Part shown: positions 21,208 through 32,357 of the stretch, piece by piece | Numbering within the stretch: position 1 is the stretch's first letter | Layout of the letters: each line of letters starts with the position of its first letter | Assembly: GCF_003999375.1 (NCBI RefSeq) | Contig: NZ_RJLC01000014.1 | Location: 18,491 to 82,490, forward strand | Origin: Pseudidiomarina mangrovi | GTDB lineage: Bacteria; Pseudomonadota; Gammaproteobacteria; Enterobacterales; Alteromonadaceae | DNA length: 64,000 bases | Direction: 5' to 3' | Position numbers and translations under genes: made by a program | The notes under the pieces: model-generated | Told to the model about the DNA's origin: nothing | The model's database searches: none | The model's input: the letters and a program-made list of their open reading frames with translations, nothing else

Positions 21208-23100
21208 ATGATCAACATTCGCGCAATGGCGCTGATGCGCGGTGGCAAACCTCTTCTGCAACATACCTCATTGAGTATATTCCCCGGTCATCATGTTGGC
21301 CTGGTTGGGCGTAATGGCACCGGCAAATCTTCATTGTTTGCCCTGCTGCGGGGTGAGCTGCAAGTTGAGCAAGGCAGCTGCGACTTGCCCAGCCAATGGC
21401 GCATTGCCAGCGTGAAACAAGAAACCCCAGCGCTGCAACGCTCCGCCATTGATTACGTGCTTGATGGAGATACTGAATTGCGCGCATTGGAACAACGTCT
21501 TGCCCAAGCTGAAGCTGATCATGACGGCGTGGCGATTGGGGCTCTGCATGACCAATTGGCCACTATTAGTGGCTATGACGCCCATGCCAGAGCCGCCAGC
21601 TTGCTCGACGGTTTGGGCTTTAGCCAAGAGCAGATCAACCAACCGGTAGCAGCTTTTTCCGGTGGCTGGCGGATGCGCTTGAACTTAGCCCAAGCGCTGA
21701 TTGCGCGTGCTGATTTGCTGTTGCTCGACGAACCCACCAACCACTTGGATGTGGATGCGATATTTTGGCTGGAAGACTGGCTAAAACGCTTTCCGGGCAC
21801 CTTAATTGTGATTTCACACGATCGTGACTTTTTGGATGCGGTGGCCGAACAGATTATTCACATTGACCATCAAACCGCCACCAGTTACAGCGGTAATTAC
21901 TCCAGCTTTGAGCGCCAACTCAGTGAGCGCTTAGCACAACAACAAGCGCAATTTGACAAAGAACAAGCGCAGCGCAAGCATCTGCAGGCCTACATTGACC
22001 GTTTTCGCTATAAAGCCAGCAAAGCACGCCAAGCCCAAAGCCGTATCAAGGCGCTGGAGCGGCTGACTAGTGCGGCGCCATTGCTAGCCGAAAGCGGCTT
22101 TCAGTTTAGTTTTCGTGAACCACTGGCGCTACCCAACCCGCTGCTGACCTTAGCCCGCGTGCAAGCTGGGTATGGCGACAAAGTAGTGCTGCGTGACATC
22201 AAATTTAACTTAGTGCCAGGCAGTCGCATTGGCTTGCTGGGTCGTAACGGCGCCGGTAAATCCACCTTAGTGAAATTATTAGCCGGCGAGCTCAAAGCTC
22301 AGGCTGGTGTGGTGGAGCTTAGTAGCGGCGTGCGCTTGGGCTATTTTGCCCAACATCAGCTGGAATTGCTGGACGTCAACGCCAGCCCCTTGCTGCATTT
22401 ACAACGCCTTGATGAGCAGGCCAGCGAGCAGCAACTACGCGACTTTATTGGTGGCTTTGGTTTTTCGGGCGATCAGGCCTTAAGCCAAGTAGGCCCAATG
22501 TCAGGCGGCGAAAAAGCCCGCTTGGTGCTGGCCTTGATTGTTTACCAACGGCCTAATCTGTTGTTGCTGGATGAACCCACCAACCACTTAGACAGCACCA
22601 TGCGTGAAGCCTTGGTGTACGCCTTGCAAGATTATCAGGGTGCCATGGTGATTGTGTCGCACGATCGGCACTTGCTGCGCACCACCGTGGATGAATTCTA
22701 TTTAGTGGCTAATCAGCAGGTGCAGCCGTTTGCCGGTGACCTTGATGACTATCATGATTGGTTGAAACAGCATGTCGCACAACCACTGTTAACTAGCGCC
22801 GCGCAAAATGCCAGTGCACCATCACGTAAAGATGAAAAACGCGAAGCGGCGCAGCGCCGGCAAGCATTGAAGCCGCTCAAAGACGCGTTACAAAAAGCCG
22901 AGCAAACTATGACCAAGCACGAACAAGCGTTGGCTGTGGTGACTGCGCAACTCGGCGACAACGATATCTACCATGCCGATCGCAAAGCGCAACTGACGCA
23001 ACTGCTGGCGCAACAAGCGCAGTTACAACAGCAGCTAGAGCAGGCGGAATTAGTCTGGATGGACGCCGCTGAGGCCCTACAACAGGCCGAGGCTGAGTAA
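21208..23100 (+). CDS. yheS: ABC-F family ATPase, YheS type
   Basis: A 630-residue ABC-F ATPase, probably acting at the ribosome. It has Walker A GRNGTGKSS and GRNGAGKST, signatures FSGGWRMR and MSGGEKAR, and Walker [11 protein letters not shown] twice. A long C-terminal Gln/Ala/Lys-rich coiled-coil (about 560-630) is typical of YheS. The ATG at 21208 follows AGGA by 8 bases and gives a length close to E. coli YheS (637). The upstream 31 codons of open frame are not family-like. yheU begins on the very next base after its stop. Confidence 0.93.
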   Translation: MINIRAMALMRGGKPLLQHTSLSIFPGHHVGLVGRNGTGKSSLFALLRGELQVEQGSCDLPSQWRIASVKQETPALQRSAIDYVLDGDTELRALEQRLAQAEADHDGVAIGALHDQLATISGYDAHARAASLLDGLGFSQEQINQPVAAFSGGWRMRLNLAQALIARADLLLLDEPTNHLDVDAIFWLEDWLKRFPGTLIVISHDRDFLDAVAEQIIHIDHQTATSYSGNYSSFERQLSERLAQQQAQFDKEQAQRKHLQAYIDRFRYKASKARQAQSRIKALERLTSAAPLLAESGFQFSFREPLALPNPLLTLARVQAGYGDKVVLRDIKFNLVPGSRIGLLGRNGAGKSTLVKLLAGELKAQAGVVELSSGVRLGYFAQHQLELLDVNASPLLHLQRLDEQASEQQLRDFIGGFGFSGDQALSQVGPMSGGEKARLVLALIVYQRPNLLLLDEPTNHLDSTMREALVYALQDYQGAMVIVSHDRHLLRTTVDEFYLVANQQVQPFAGDLDDYHDWLKQHVAQPLLTSAAQNASAPSRKDEKREAAQRRQALKPLKDALQKAEQTMTKHEQALAVVTAQLGDNDIYHADRKAQLTQLLAQQAQLQQQLEQAELVWMDAAEALQQAEAE

Positions 23101-23313
23101 ATGGAAATTCCATGGCAACAATTAGACCCAGATACCCTCACCAATGTGCTGGAAAGCTTTGTACTACGTGAAGGTACCGATTACGGTGAAGAGGAAAAAA
23201 CCCTCGCCGAGAAAGTTGCTGACGTACGCGCGCAATTGGCCCGCAACGAAGTGGTGTTAGTGTATTCGGAGTTACACGAAACGCTGACGATTATGCCACG
23301 CCAGGGCCGCTAA
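23101..23313 (+). CDS. yheU: YheU family protein (UPF0270)
   Basis: A 70-residue protein that follows E. coli YheU through most of its length ([36 protein letters not shown]). Function is not established. It starts immediately after the yheS stop with no gap, so coupling is expected. Its 3' end overlaps the convergent cysQ gene by 23 bases. E. coli places yheT between yheS and yheU; that hydrolase gene is absent here. Confidence 0.9.
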   Translation: MEIPWQQLDPDTLTNVLESFVLREGTDYGEEEKTLAEKVADVRAQLARNEVVLVYSELHETLTIMPRQGR

Positions 23314-24139
23314 ACACCTGCTGCCATGGCACCTGCTGATCACCGAGCACCATAAAGTTGGGATTGCCCAAGTTGGCTTCTTGGTTGTACGTCAATGGCT
23401 TAAATTGGTCGCTGACAATGCGCCCACCGGCTTCGCCGACAATCACTTCGGCGGCTGCGGTATCCCACTCACCCGTGGGGCCAATGCGCATAAAGCAGTC
23501 GGCACTGCCCTCCGCCACCATACAGGCTTTGAGTGAACAACTGCCGCGTGCAACTTGCTGATAGCTGCGATTAGGGTTGAGATGGGCGAGCACCTTCTGC
23601 TGTGCTTGACGGCGACTGATGGCAACCACGACAGGTTCTTGCTCGGGTTGCTGAAATGGGCGGACCGTCAAACGCTGTTGCCCCTGCTGGTCATAACGCC
23701 AAGCCCCCGCTTCACGTTGCGCCGCCCACAAACTATCGTGCACGGGTGCATAGATCACCCCGATAATCGGCTGATGGGCTTCAACCAGCGCAATCACCAC
23801 AGCAAAGTCGCCACTGCCGGCAATAAACTCTTGAGTGCCATCAATCGGGTCGATCAACCAATAGCGTGGCCACTGCTGCCGTTCGGCAAAGCTTAAGTGA
23901 CTGCCCTCTTCAGACAATACCGGAATATCGGGTGCCAGTTGCTGCAGGGCGTCGACAATCAGCCGGTTGGCGGCAAAATCCGCACTGGTGACTGGCGAAT
24001 CATCAGTTTTGGCGAAGGTTTCAAAGCTTTGGTCTTGGTACAGCTCCAGTACCAAGGCACCGGCTTCACGGGCAATTTGCATGGCGCCTTGCAGCCATAA
24101 TTGACGTTGCGCCTCGGAACTTGGGCTTGCGCTAAACAT
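23291..24139 (-). CDS. cysQ: 3'(2'),5'-bisphosphate nucleotidase CysQ
   Basis: A 282-residue magnesium-dependent phosphatase that converts 3'-phosphoadenosine 5'-phosphate (PAP) to AMP, clearing a by-product of sulfate assimilation. The inositol-monophosphatase-family motifs are intact: [18 protein letters not shown] and [16 protein letters not shown]. The start at 24139 overlaps the nudE stop by one base (TGATG). This removes a 36-codon extension that lies inside nudE. nudE-cysQ is a common gammaproteobacterial pair. Confidence 0.94.
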   Translation of the reverse strand: MFSASPSSEAQRQLWLQGAMQIAREAGALVLELYQDQSFETFAKTDDSPVTSADFAANRLIVDALQQLAPDIPVLSEEGSHLSFAERQQWPRYWLIDPIDGTQEFIAGSGDFAVVIALVEAHQPIIGVIYAPVHDSLWAAQREAGAWRYDQQGQQRLTVRPFQQPEQEPVVVAISRRQAQQKVLAHLNPNRSYQQVARGSCSLKACMVAEGSADCFMRIGPTGEWDTAAAEVIVGEAGGRIVSDQFKPLTYNQEANLGNPNFMVLGDQQVPWQQVFSGPGVA

Positions 24140-24693
24140 CAGCGTTGTTGCTCGCGCTGACGCAGCATCAGCAACAACGCGGCAATACTGCGCGCTTCGG
24201 TAAAATCGTCTTGCTCCAGCAGCGCCTCTACCTTGTCTAAGCGCCACGGCACTAATTCCAGCGGTTCGGGCTCATCACCGGGCAGCTGCTCGGGGTATAA
24301 ATTGCGGGCGATATAAATATGCATGGTGGCGGAAAAAAACTGCGGCGCCATGGTGACACTCTTAAGCGGCACTAACTCACGCGCACCGTAGCCAATTTCT
24401 TCTTTTAATTCACGGTTGGCAGCTTGCTCTGGAGTTTCGCCCTCATCAATCAACCCTTTCGGGAAGCCGAGCTGATAATTGTGGAGGCCGGCGGCGTACT
24501 CGCGCACCAGCAATAAGGTGTCATCATCGAGAAACGGAACCACCATAACCGCACCACGGCCACTGCTTTGCATGCGCTCAAACTGCCTTTCCACGCCATT
24601 GCTAAAGCGTAAATCAATGGCTTCGATACGCAATAAGCGGCTGCGCGCCACTACGGTTCGGGTCAATATCTCAGGGATCTGTTTATGCGCCAT
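24139..24693 (-). CDS. nudE: NudE, ADP-compounds Nudix hydrolase
   Basis: A 184-residue hydrolase acting on ADP-ribose, NADH and diadenosine polyphosphates. The Nudix box is complete (G-x5-E-x7-REL-x-EE-x-G, beginning [17 protein letters not shown]). Starting at MAHKQIPEI gives the size of E. coli NudE (186). It is coupled to cysQ by a TGATG overlap and divergent from sthA across 111 bases. Confidence 0.93.
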   Translation of the reverse strand: MAHKQIPEILTRTVVARSRLLRIEAIDLRFSNGVERQFERMQSSGRGAVMVVPFLDDDTLLLVREYAAGLHNYQLGFPKGLIDEGETPEQAANRELKEEIGYGARELVPLKSVTMAPQFFSATMHIYIARNLYPEQLPGDEPEPLELVPWRLDKVEALLEQDDFTEARSIAALLLMLRQREQQR

Positions 24694-24804
24694 AATGATT
24701 CCGTAATGCTGGCTCAACGGCTGTTTTTAGTGACTGATGTTGGTTACTATAACGACAAAATCAGTGACCGTACAATGATTAACAACCCGAAAAGGATAAC
24801 CACC

Positions 24805-26211
24805 ATGAGCCAAGCGATAAGCGACTATGATGCAGTAGTCATTGGCAGTGGCCCGGGCGGCGAAGGCGCGGCCATGCAACTGGCCAAAAATGGCCGCCGC
24901 GTGGCCATGATTGAGAAATATGAAGCCTTAGGTGGCGGTTGCACGCACTGGGGTACGATTCCTTCAAAAGCCTTGCGCCACTCAGTCAGTCGCCTGATTG
25001 AATACAACAATAACCCATTGTTTAGCTTGGATAGAGTTCAGAGAACCATGCCGTTCTCGCAAATTTTGCAACATGCCCAAGGGGTGATCCGTAAGCAAGT
25101 GCAGTTGCGCAGCAGCTTTTATGAGCGCAATGGCGTGGTGGTAATGCATGGCACCGCCAGCTTTAATAGCCCGCATGAAATTGCCGTGACCCAAGCAGAT
25201 GGCACAGTGGAATTGATTCGCACCAAACAGGTGGTGATTGCCACCGGCTCGCGCCCTTACCACCCCGACGATGTCGATTTTAGCCATTCACGGGTGTATG
25301 ACTCCGACACCGTGCTGAACCTACACCACGAACCGCGCAGCATTATTATTTACGGTGCTGGGGTGATTGGGTGTGAATATGCCAGCATCTTCCGCGGCCT
25401 TGGGGTAAAGGTTGATCTGATCAATAGTCGTGAGCGCTTACTATCATTTCTAGATGCCGAAATATCTGATGCTCTGTCGTATCATCTACGCAATAGCGGG
25501 GTGGTGATTCGGCACAATGAAGAGTATCAGCGTATTGATGCTCACGATAACGGTGTCACTTTATATACTCAGTCGGGTAAACGTATTGATGCCGATTGCT
25601 TGCTATTTGCCAACGGCCGCTCCGGGAATATTGAAGATCTCAAGGTTGAGCGAATTGGCTTAAAGCCAAATCATCGCGGTCAGCTAGAGGTGTCGCACCT
25701 TTATCAAACCAGCATTGAGAACGTTTATGCGGTTGGCGATATTATTGGCTACCCATCACTGGCCAGCGCCGCTTACGACCAGGGCCGAATTTGTGCCACT
25801 GCAATGCTGCACGGTGAATGTACGCAACGCCTAAATAGTGATATTCCAACCGGTATTTATACCATTCCGGAAATCAGTTCTGTGGGTAAAACCGAAGAAG
25901 AGCTGACGGCACAAAAAGTGCCTTATGAGGTTGGCCGTGCACAATTCAAGCATCTAGCGCGAGCGCAGATTTCTAACATGGCGGTGGGTAGCCTGAAGAT
26001 TCTATTCCATCGTGATAGTAAAGAGGTGCTGGGTATTCATTGTTTTGGTGAGCGCGCGGCAGAAATTATTCACATTGGCCAAGCCATTATGGAACAGAAA
26101 AATGGCGGCAATACCATTGAGTATTTCGTCAACACCACGTTTAACTACCCGACCATGGCAGAAGCGTTTCGGGTGGCCGCACTCAATGGTCTAAACCGCA
26201 TTCGTGGCTGA
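24805..26211 (+). CDS. sthA: Soluble pyridine nucleotide transhydrogenase
   Basis: A 468-residue FAD flavoprotein that moves hydride between NADPH and NAD. It has the N-terminal Rossmann motif [10 protein letters not shown], then [17 protein letters not shown], in which the usual CxxxxC redox disulfide is replaced by C-T-H-W-G-T. This is the SthA signature within the disulfide reductase family. A second Rossmann motif ([11 protein letters not shown]) and the ENVYAVGDI segment follow. The ATG at 24805 has AGGAT upstream and gives the E. coli length (466). Its last 21 bases overlap the convergent envZ. Confidence 0.95.
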   Translation: MSQAISDYDAVVIGSGPGGEGAAMQLAKNGRRVAMIEKYEALGGGCTHWGTIPSKALRHSVSRLIEYNNNPLFSLDRVQRTMPFSQILQHAQGVIRKQVQLRSSFYERNGVVVMHGTASFNSPHEIAVTQADGTVELIRTKQVVIATGSRPYHPDDVDFSHSRVYDSDTVLNLHHEPRSIIIYGAGVIGCEYASIFRGLGVKVDLINSRERLLSFLDAEISDALSYHLRNSGVVIRHNEEYQRIDAHDNGVTLYTQSGKRIDADCLLFANGRSGNIEDLKVERIGLKPNHRGQLEVSHLYQTSIENVYAVGDIIGYPSLASAAYDQGRICATAMLHGECTQRLNSDIPTGIYTIPEISSVGKTEEELTAQKVPYEVGRAQFKHLARAQISNMAVGSLKILFHRDSKEVLGIHCFGERAAEIIHIGQAIMEQKNGGNTIEYFVNTTFNYPTMAEAFRVAALNGLNRIRG

Positions 26212-27528
26212 GGATGTGGGTAATTCTACCCGCACCTCAAGACCACCCAGATAAGCACTACGACCGAAACTGATGCGGCCCTGATGACGCTCAACAATGC
26301 GTTTCACAATGGCTAGACCGAGGCCTGAGCCGCGGCTAGCGCGAGCACGATCGCCTTGGGTGAACGGTTGCACTAAGCGTTCAATGTCAGCCGCGGCAAT
26401 ACCCGGGCCGTTATCCGCAACGGTAAACCACACCCGTTTGGCAGCACGGTTGTATCCGCTGATGATATGGATTTTACCCTGACCATAACGTTCAGCATTT
26501 TCCAATAAGTTCACCAATACGCGTTTAATGGAAATAGCGCGCACACAGGCTTGTGGAATATCGCCATAATCCACCGCAATGTCACTTTGCCAGGATTCAG
26601 GCACATGACCGACCACATCCTCAATCAGGTAGTTAAGGTTTTCGGTGTCATTATCCGATGAGCTATCAATGCGCACATAGTCAATAAACTGGTCAATGAT
26701 GGCGTTCATATCATCAATGTCATTGATGATACCTTCTGCTAAATAGTCTTCATTGGGAGGCATCATTTCGGTTGCGAGCCGAATGCGGGTGAGTGGCGTG
26801 CGCAAGTCATGGGATACGCCAGCCATTAATAGCGCACGATCCTGCTCTAGTTGCTGCACACCCTTGGACATTTGGTTAAACGCGCGGGTTACTGCAATCA
26901 CCTCAGTAGAACCGCGTTCGGGCAACTGTTCTGGAAACTCGCCTTTACCGATTTGTAGTGCTGCTGCTTGTAACGCTTTCAGCGGGCGGTTCTGCCAGTT
27001 GGTAAACACCATTCCGCCGAGCACCGACAGCACACCAATTAGAATGAGATAAAACAACAGCGGAGAAAAACGCGCTTCATCGAAACTATCAAGATCCATG
27101 CGCAACCAGTAGTCGGGCATGTTATCGGTGCGGATCCAGACTTGATAATAGGCACCTTGGGATATGCGCACTTCACTGTCGGCATCGAGTAACTGACTCA
27201 TTTGTGCGGATAAAAAATTGTAACTGACGGTTTGCGCTAAACCTTGCTGCAACGCTTCGGCTTGGTTGAACACTTTAATACCGGCGGCATTACTGTACTT
27301 TATCGCGAGGTCGCGTTTTTCCGCCGAGTTAAGACGGCTATTAGTCAGCCATTCATCCAGCAATAGTACGCCCTGCACCTGCCGCGCCACCACCGAGCTA
27401 ATTTGCTGCATGCTCGGTTTCACCACATACAGGCCAACCATCACATAGGAGATGACTTGGTTAATTAATAATAGGCAGGCAATCAGCGCTACGGTACGAG
27501 CAAAGGCCGAGCGCGGCAATATACGCAT
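26191..27528 (-). CDS. envZ: Osmosensor histidine kinase EnvZ
   Basis: A 445-residue inner-membrane kinase. It has a first TM segment (about 12-34), a periplasmic domain (about 35-155), a second TM (about 157-176), HAMP, then HisKA with [14 protein letters not shown], in which His240 is the phospho-acceptor. The ATPase domain carries the N box ([10 protein letters not shown]), DNGPGIA and [11 protein letters not shown]. The dimerization segment is nearly the E. coli one, including the trailing IDQFIDYVR. It follows ompR with no gap. Confidence 0.95.
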   Translation of the reverse strand: MRILPRSAFARTVALIACLLLINQVISYVMVGLYVVKPSMQQISSVVARQVQGVLLLDEWLTNSRLNSAEKRDLAIKYSNAAGIKVFNQAEALQQGLAQTVSYNFLSAQMSQLLDADSEVRISQGAYYQVWIRTDNMPDYWLRMDLDSFDEARFSPLLFYLILIGVLSVLGGMVFTNWQNRPLKALQAAALQIGKGEFPEQLPERGSTEVIAVTRAFNQMSKGVQQLEQDRALLMAGVSHDLRTPLTRIRLATEMMPPNEDYLAEGIINDIDDMNAIIDQFIDYVRIDSSSDNDTENLNYLIEDVVGHVPESWQSDIAVDYGDIPQACVRAISIKRVLVNLLENAERYGQGKIHIISGYNRAAKRVWFTVADNGPGIAAADIERLVQPFTQGDRARASRGSGLGLAIVKRIVERHQGRISFGRSAYLGGLEVRVELPTSSATNAV

Positions 27529-28254
27529 TTAGCTCTTATTCTCACCATCAGGGACAAACACATAACCTAAGCCCCACACGGTTTGGATATAGCGTGGGTT
27601 GACTGGGTCCACTTCGAGCATGCGCCGCAAGCGCGATACCTGCACGTCGATGCTACGCTCCAAGGCGCTATAATCGCGGCCACGTGCTTGATTCATTAGC
27701 TTATCGCGCGACATGGGTTGACGTGGGTGGGTGACTAGGGCCTTTAATACTGCAAACTCACCGCTGGTGAGCGGCATCGGTTGATCACCCTTAAACATTT
27801 CGCGGGTGCCTAGATTCAGACGAAACTCGCCGAAGCTGACCGTTTCATCGGTACCTGCAGGTGCGCCTGGGATTTCCTTACCACGCCGACGTAATACCGC
27901 ACGGATACGCGCCAGCAGCTCGCGGGGATTGAACGGCTTGGCTAAATAGTCATCAGCGCCGAGTTCGAGGCCAATAATACGATCGACTTCGTCGCCCTTG
28001 GCGGTCAGCATGACGATTGGAATATCATTGTTCTTTTGCCGTAAGCGCCGGCAAATCGATAAGCCATCTTCACCGGGAAGCATCAAGTCGAGCACCATCA
28101 AGTGGAAATTTTCGCGCTCTAGCAAACGGTCCATTTGCTCACTTTGCGCCGCTGAGCGAACATAGAAACCTTGCTCGGCAAGGTAGCGCTCAAGCAAACT
28201 ACGTAGCCGCGCATCATCGTCAACGACCAGCACTTTAAAGGTTTCTTGTGTCAT
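27529..28254 (-). CDS. ompR: Response regulator OmpR
   Basis: A 241-residue regulator. It has a receiver domain with phosphorylated Asp56 (VLDLMLPGEDG), the LTAKGDE switch and the AKPFNPRELLARI end. A winged-helix DNA-binding domain follows, with SALERSIDVQVSRLRR and a C-terminal YIQTVWGLGYVFVP. Porin control is known for the family; targets here are not visible. Transcribed with envZ from the promoter at 28298-28325. In E. coli greB-tex lies just beyond the divergent side; here those genes are 10 kb away. Confidence 0.96.
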   Translation of the reverse strand: MTQETFKVLVVDDDARLRSLLERYLAEQGFYVRSAAQSEQMDRLLERENFHLMVLDLMLPGEDGLSICRRLRQKNNDIPIVMLTAKGDEVDRIIGLELGADDYLAKPFNPRELLARIRAVLRRRGKEIPGAPAGTDETVSFGEFRLNLGTREMFKGDQPMPLTSGEFAVLKALVTHPRQPMSRDKLMNQARGRDYSALERSIDVQVSRLRRMLEVDPVNPRYIQTVWGLGYVFVPDGENKS

Positions 28255-28297
28255 TCCCTGCGCTCCAAAAAGTAGCTCCGATGAGCCTCATGCACCC

Positions 28298-28325
28298 ACT
28301 ATAAAAGAAGCGTTGCTATTTGCAA
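28298..28325 (-). promoter_or_regulatory. Promoter of ompR-envZ with an overlapping inverted repeat
   Basis: On the minus strand, TTGCAA (28320-28325), a 16-base spacer and TATAGT (28298-28303). A 6-bp inverted repeat GCGTTG/CAACGC (28310-28315 and 28327-28332) brackets the -35 element and could be an operator or the site of autoregulation. The -10 and -35 matches are good; the operator role is inferred. Confidence 0.55.
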
Positions 28326-28446
28326 ACAACGCCTTGTAACAGTGCATAGGAATTTGTATCTAAATGTTGTCTGGTGCAATCCAACGTCAATGCATTAGAC
28401 GTATTCACTACACTTCCAGCATGACATGAGCTCTGACGTTGTGACT

Positions 28447-28596
28447 ATGATAAAAAAGCAGCATCTGCCAAGCAAGGTATGTGTGGTGTGTGAACGGCCG
28501 TTCAGTTGGCGTAAAAAGTGGCAGCGCGATTGGGAGCAGGTGAAATACTGCTCCCAACGCTGTGCCAGTCAACGCAAGAAAGTGACTAGTTCTTAA
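28447..28596 (+). CDS. DUF2256 family small zinc-binding protein
   Basis: A 49-residue ORF starting [19 protein letters not shown] and continuing [20 protein letters not shown], the DUF2256 pattern. It has CVVC and CSQRC metal-binding pairs separated by a Trp/Lys/Arg-rich segment. It is short and basic and may bind nucleic acid, but its role is unknown. Its last 11 bases overlap the convergent S9 peptidase gene. The preceding 190 bases, shared with ompR, show no clear promoter on this strand. Confidence 0.85.
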   Translation: MIKKQHLPSKVCVVCERPFSWRKKWQRDWEQVKYCSQRCASQRKKVTSS

Positions 28597-30997
28597 CGAA
28601 CTCGTCGAGCCAGGTGACGGTTTCCCAGAGCATATGCAACACCGACTCACGAGCGCGGTAGCCATGTGACTCGAGCGGCAACATCACCAATCGCGAGGTA
28701 CCGCCTAGGCCTTTGATGGCTTGATATAAGCGCTCGCTTTGCATGGGGAAGGTGCCCGAATTGTTGTCGTTCATACCGTGAATCATCAACAGTGGCTCGT
28801 TGATTTTGTCGGCGTGGAAAAACGGCGACATGCGCACGTACAAGTCGGCATCATCCCATACTGTGCGTTCTTCACGCTGAAAACCAAACGGCGTCAAACT
28901 ACGGTTGTAAGCGCCGCTGCGAGCAATACCGGCTTTGAATAAGTCACTGTGAGCCAAAATATTGGCAGTCATAAAGGCACCATACGAATGCCCTCCTAGA
29001 GCAACCCGCTCAGGGTCGAGAACACCCCGTTCAACACCGGTCTTAATCACTGCCTCGCCATTTAAGATCAGCTGCTCAATAAAGGTATCGTTGGGCAATG
29101 CATCGCCTTCACCAACAATCGGCATAGTCGCACTATCAAATACTGCATAGCCTTGCGTAGCTAAAAACTGCGGCGCCCAATAACTAATGCGATTGAAGCG
29201 ATACGGTGACCCACTGACTTGCGCGGCGGCGGCAGCACTGCGATATTCACGCGGATACGCCCACACAATACCCGGTAATGGACCATCACGCTCAGCCTCA
29301 TAACCCGCTGGTAAGTACAAAGTCGCCGACATAGCCAAGCCATCAGCACGCTTGTAGGTGATCAGCTCGCGGCTTATACCTAAGGTATGCGGCATTGGAT
29401 GTGCGGTTTCGGTTAACGCGCGCAGGCTATTATCCGTCACGCTACGCAGATAAAAATCAGCGGGTTGATCGGTGGCTTCACGCTGGGTCAAAAAATGTAA
29501 CTTGGTGGCATCTATCAGCGCTATCGCATCTTCATAATACGGCGCTTCTGAACGCCATAAACGCTCGCTGCTACCATCAGCTAGGTTATAGCGATCAATA
29601 AACGGACGATCACCTTCGGCTGAGGCGCCATTACCGGTTAACAGCAGCTGCTGGCCATCGAGTTGCAATAACCGACGACCATTGCGCATCACCGTAAACG
29701 GCTGGCCGGGGTCGTTATAACGGTCTTCCCATGAGCGCTCCCACACCAATTTCGGTGCTTTTTTACCAGTACTGTCAAGCAACCACAGCTTCTCATTACG
29801 ATCGGCCCACCAACGCTCCCACACCAAGACATTCTCGGCATCCGCAGCTAATAACCGCGCGTAGCGCTTGCTCATGTCGAGCAGCTTTTGCGGCTCACCG
29901 TCGAACGGTGCTGGCAATTGGAACAATTGGTCGCGAACCTCGGCTGCGACAGCTGGGTCGCCGCCATCAGTGGCTTGTGCCCACACTAGGGTAGCATCTG
30001 CATCATTGCGCCAGCTAATGCTGCGGCGGGTATCCACCACTGCGTCAAAGGCAATCGGTAAATTGTCGGCTAACGGTTGATCAACCACTTGATATACCGG
30101 CTTACCGCGTTCGGTCCAAACATCCGTAGTACGAGCAAAGCGTGAGCTCGGTACCGCGTACGAATACGGCGCTTTGAGGCGCGTAACCAATAAATATTTA
30201 GCATCTGGTGACAGGCTGAAATCGTTGATCAACGCCGGTTCACCGATAAAACGCTCTTTCGCATTGACGCTGACATAAGTCAGTTGTGAGGTGAAATAGT
30301 GCTCAAATAACGCTTCATCATGCTTGCTTTGCAGCAAGTCTTGATAGGTCCGCCCCGGCGCTGTGCGGCCGCGGCTCTCAGTGATCACTGGCCCTTGTGG
30401 CACAGGGTTGGCTTTAGGTTCAGCGGGATAATCTTTCGGAACCCGCAACACGAACATACCTAAGCTGTCGCTGCGCCATTCAATTTGTGCGCCCCAGGTG
30501 GCATTCACACTATCACCGCCTAGCTGCCGCGCCCGACCCAACTTAGCATCCACATACCATAAATGCACTGCGGTTGGGTTCATCTGCAAGAATGCGAAAC
30601 CATTACCGTTGGGAGCCCAAGCTAAACCAATTGCTTTGAGATCTTTGGGTAAACCAGTGATAGCTTTACTGTCGCCGCTAGCTACATCGACCAAACGAAA
30701 GTTGTTGATGTAGCGCGCTTGGCTCACGGTAAAGTTAGCCGGGTTAATACGGCGCCCAGCAAGTTTGTACTCACTCACGGCTAAATCAGCAATTTCCGGC
30801 AGTGCCGGATAATCGGTGACTAATAAAGTTTTACCATCCGGGCTTAAACTACCGCCTGGCGATGGGGCAGCATCGACGATATCGATAATTTCCTGCGCCG
30901 GCTTTTGATAGTCGATCTTGACTGGGTTAGCCGTCGCCAAAGTGGTACTGAGCAATAGTGCGGTGGCACCAAACACAGCAAAAGTTGAACGTAGCAT
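28586..30997 (-). CDS. Exported S9 (prolyl oligopeptidase superfamily) peptidase
   Basis: An 803-residue serine peptidase with a signal peptide ([21 protein letters not shown], cleavage after ATA). A WD40-like propeller lies at about 50-530 and a C-terminal alpha/beta hydrolase domain follows. The nucleophile Ser is in [12 protein letters not shown], the Asp in [12 protein letters not shown], the His in LESHGYRA. The GHSYGAF form and overall layout resemble the S9D glutamyl endopeptidase group, so cleavage after Glu is possible. The ATG at 30997 has GGAG 6 bases ahead. It likely works in the periplasm on peptides imported from protein-rich surroundings. Confidence 0.88.
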   Translation of the reverse strand: MLRSTFAVFGATALLLSTTLATANPVKIDYQKPAQEIIDIVDAAPSPGGSLSPDGKTLLVTDYPALPEIADLAVSEYKLAGRRINPANFTVSQARYINNFRLVDVASGDSKAITGLPKDLKAIGLAWAPNGNGFAFLQMNPTAVHLWYVDAKLGRARQLGGDSVNATWGAQIEWRSDSLGMFVLRVPKDYPAEPKANPVPQGPVITESRGRTAPGRTYQDLLQSKHDEALFEHYFTSQLTYVSVNAKERFIGEPALINDFSLSPDAKYLLVTRLKAPYSYAVPSSRFARTTDVWTERGKPVYQVVDQPLADNLPIAFDAVVDTRRSISWRNDADATLVWAQATDGGDPAVAAEVRDQLFQLPAPFDGEPQKLLDMSKRYARLLAADAENVLVWERWWADRNEKLWLLDSTGKKAPKLVWERSWEDRYNDPGQPFTVMRNGRRLLQLDGQQLLLTGNGASAEGDRPFIDRYNLADGSSERLWRSEAPYYEDAIALIDATKLHFLTQREATDQPADFYLRSVTDNSLRALTETAHPMPHTLGISRELITYKRADGLAMSATLYLPAGYEAERDGPLPGIVWAYPREYRSAAAAAQVSGSPYRFNRISYWAPQFLATQGYAVFDSATMPIVGEGDALPNDTFIEQLILNGEAVIKTGVERGVLDPERVALGGHSYGAFMTANILAHSDLFKAGIARSGAYNRSLTPFGFQREERTVWDDADLYVRMSPFFHADKINEPLLMIHGMNDNNSGTFPMQSERLYQAIKGLGGTSRLVMLPLESHGYRARESVLHMLWETVTWLDEFVKN

Positions 30998-31213
30998 CAC
31001 AAACTCCAAACGCTGTGGTCAGCGCGTTAAACGGAATACAGCCCTAGGGGCAGATTATTGTACAAGTTTAAGCTACCATAATTTACTCATAAGTCAGCCC
31101 TAAAAAGGTCACATAGACCGCAGCAGAGAGGGCATTGACCGCATACCCGCGGTGATCTAGCGCGGCCGATTGTACGTAACCGCCAACACGCAACGATTCA
31201 GGACGATTCTGCT

Positions 31214-31861
31214 ATGTCGACGCAATTATTTACCCAAACTGATATTAGCCAACTGCCTTCGCGCTACCGTGCCCATTTCATCAATAGTTTGTCGGGCTTT
31301 AAAAGTGCTAATTTACTCGGCACCGTCGACACCCAGGGGCGCACCAATTTGGCGATGATCAGTTCGGTGGTGCATTTGGGGGCTGACCCCGCTTTGATGG
31401 GTTACATCACGCGGCCGCACACGGTCACTCGCCACAGTGTCGAGAATATCGTTGCCACCGGCGTGTATACCTTTAATCAAGTCAACAGTCTGATGCTGCC
31501 GGCGGCGCATCAATGTGGTGCCAAATACCCACGCGAGCTATCAGAGTTTGATGCGACCGGTCTGAGCGAAGGCTATGTCGCCGGCTTCGCCGCACCCTAT
31601 GTGCAACAAAGCGCCATTAATATTGGTTTACGACTGGTGGAAAAGGTACCGATCAAACACAACGGCACCGAGTTAGTGATTGGCCAGATTGAGTGGGTTC
31701 GCCTACCTTCGGCGGTGGTCGCCGAAGATGGCTACGTTGCGCTGGAACTACTCGACACCTTGGCGGTATCAGGCCTCGATGGCTATCATCGTACCCAGCG
31801 CATCGCCCGCTTCAGCTACCCAGAACCTGACCAGCAGCCACAGGAACTGGATTCGCTGTAG
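31214..31861 (+). CDS. Flavin reductase-like (FMN-binding split-barrel) protein
   Basis: A 215-residue protein of the flavin reductase/DIM6-NTAB family. The segments KSANLLGTVD and NLAMISSVVHLGADPALMGYI correspond to the FMN-binding barrel, and HTVTRHSVENIVATGVYTFN to the following helix. Length suits a stand-alone FMN protein rather than a monooxygenase reductase tied to a partner; no partner is adjacent. The 216 bases upstream, shared with the divergent S9 peptidase, hold no promoter I trust. It ends 6 bases before a convergent lipoprotein gene. Confidence 0.8.
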   Translation: MSTQLFTQTDISQLPSRYRAHFINSLSGFKSANLLGTVDTQGRTNLAMISSVVHLGADPALMGYITRPHTVTRHSVENIVATGVYTFNQVNSLMLPAAHQCGAKYPRELSEFDATGLSEGYVAGFAAPYVQQSAINIGLRLVEKVPIKHNGTELVIGQIEWVRLPSAVVAEDGYVALELLDTLAVSGLDGYHRTQRIARFSYPEPDQQPQELDSL

Positions 31862-31867
31862 ACGCTA

Positions 31868-32296
31868 TTACCAGGTGAGATTGGTCTGGCAATTCTGCCA
31901 AGAATCGATCCAACCCCATTCAGTAGCGGGCTTCACACGTAAAGTGTTGTGCCCCGATGTCCGGAAGAAAATCGATGCGTAGCCAACCCACGTCTTCTGA
32001 CCTGGCTCAATACGGTAGATCTCTCGATAATGATAGTTATCGGCGCTAATACTTGCAAAATCTAGTCGAAAGCAAAGTGTCTTTGAGCGATTGTTAGTAA
32101 CATAAAAGTCAAACTTTGAGCCCACGTGAGCGCCGCTAAAATTGTCATAAGTATCGGTTTGATACTGTTCTATATACATACCGTTGCCTGACGTGCTTGA
32201 TTGCAGAAAGGTGTTCTCGCTCCAAGCTATATCTTCCATGACTTCACACCCCATCAGAACAATCGAGGAAACTCCAATAATGAACCTACGCCGCAT
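31868..32296 (-). CDS. Small lipoprotein of unknown function
   Basis: A 142-residue protein whose first residues MRRRFIIGVSSIVLMGC form a lipoprotein signal with Cys17. The residue after Cys is Glu, which does not block outer-membrane transfer. The mature domain is rich in aromatic residues and predicted beta strands. Two further cysteines (LCFRLD and WQNCQTN) may pair. No family is recognised. GGAGAAG precedes the ATG. It is divergent from eptA and may share its upstream control region. Base composition is more AT-rich than the neighbouring core genes. Confidence 0.65.
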   Translation of the reverse strand: MRRRFIIGVSSIVLMGCEVMEDIAWSENTFLQSSTSGNGMYIEQYQTDTYDNFSGAHVGSKFDFYVTNNRSKTLCFRLDFASISADNYHYREIYRIEPGQKTWVGYASIFFRTSGHNTLRVKPATEWGWIDSWQNCQTNLTW

Positions 32297-32328
32297 TGCT
32301 TCTTCTCCAAAATGAATAATTACTAAAG

Positions 32329-32357
32329 ATATAGTTTATACCGCCCAAAATATACAA
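32329..32357 (-). promoter_or_regulatory. Possible promoter of the small lipoprotein gene
   Basis: On the minus strand, TTGTAT (32352-32357), 17 bases, then CTATAT (32329-32334), about 33 bases before the ATG. It sits 18 bases from the CTTAAG repeats at 32375, so the same regulator could act on both divergent genes. Confidence 0.45.
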
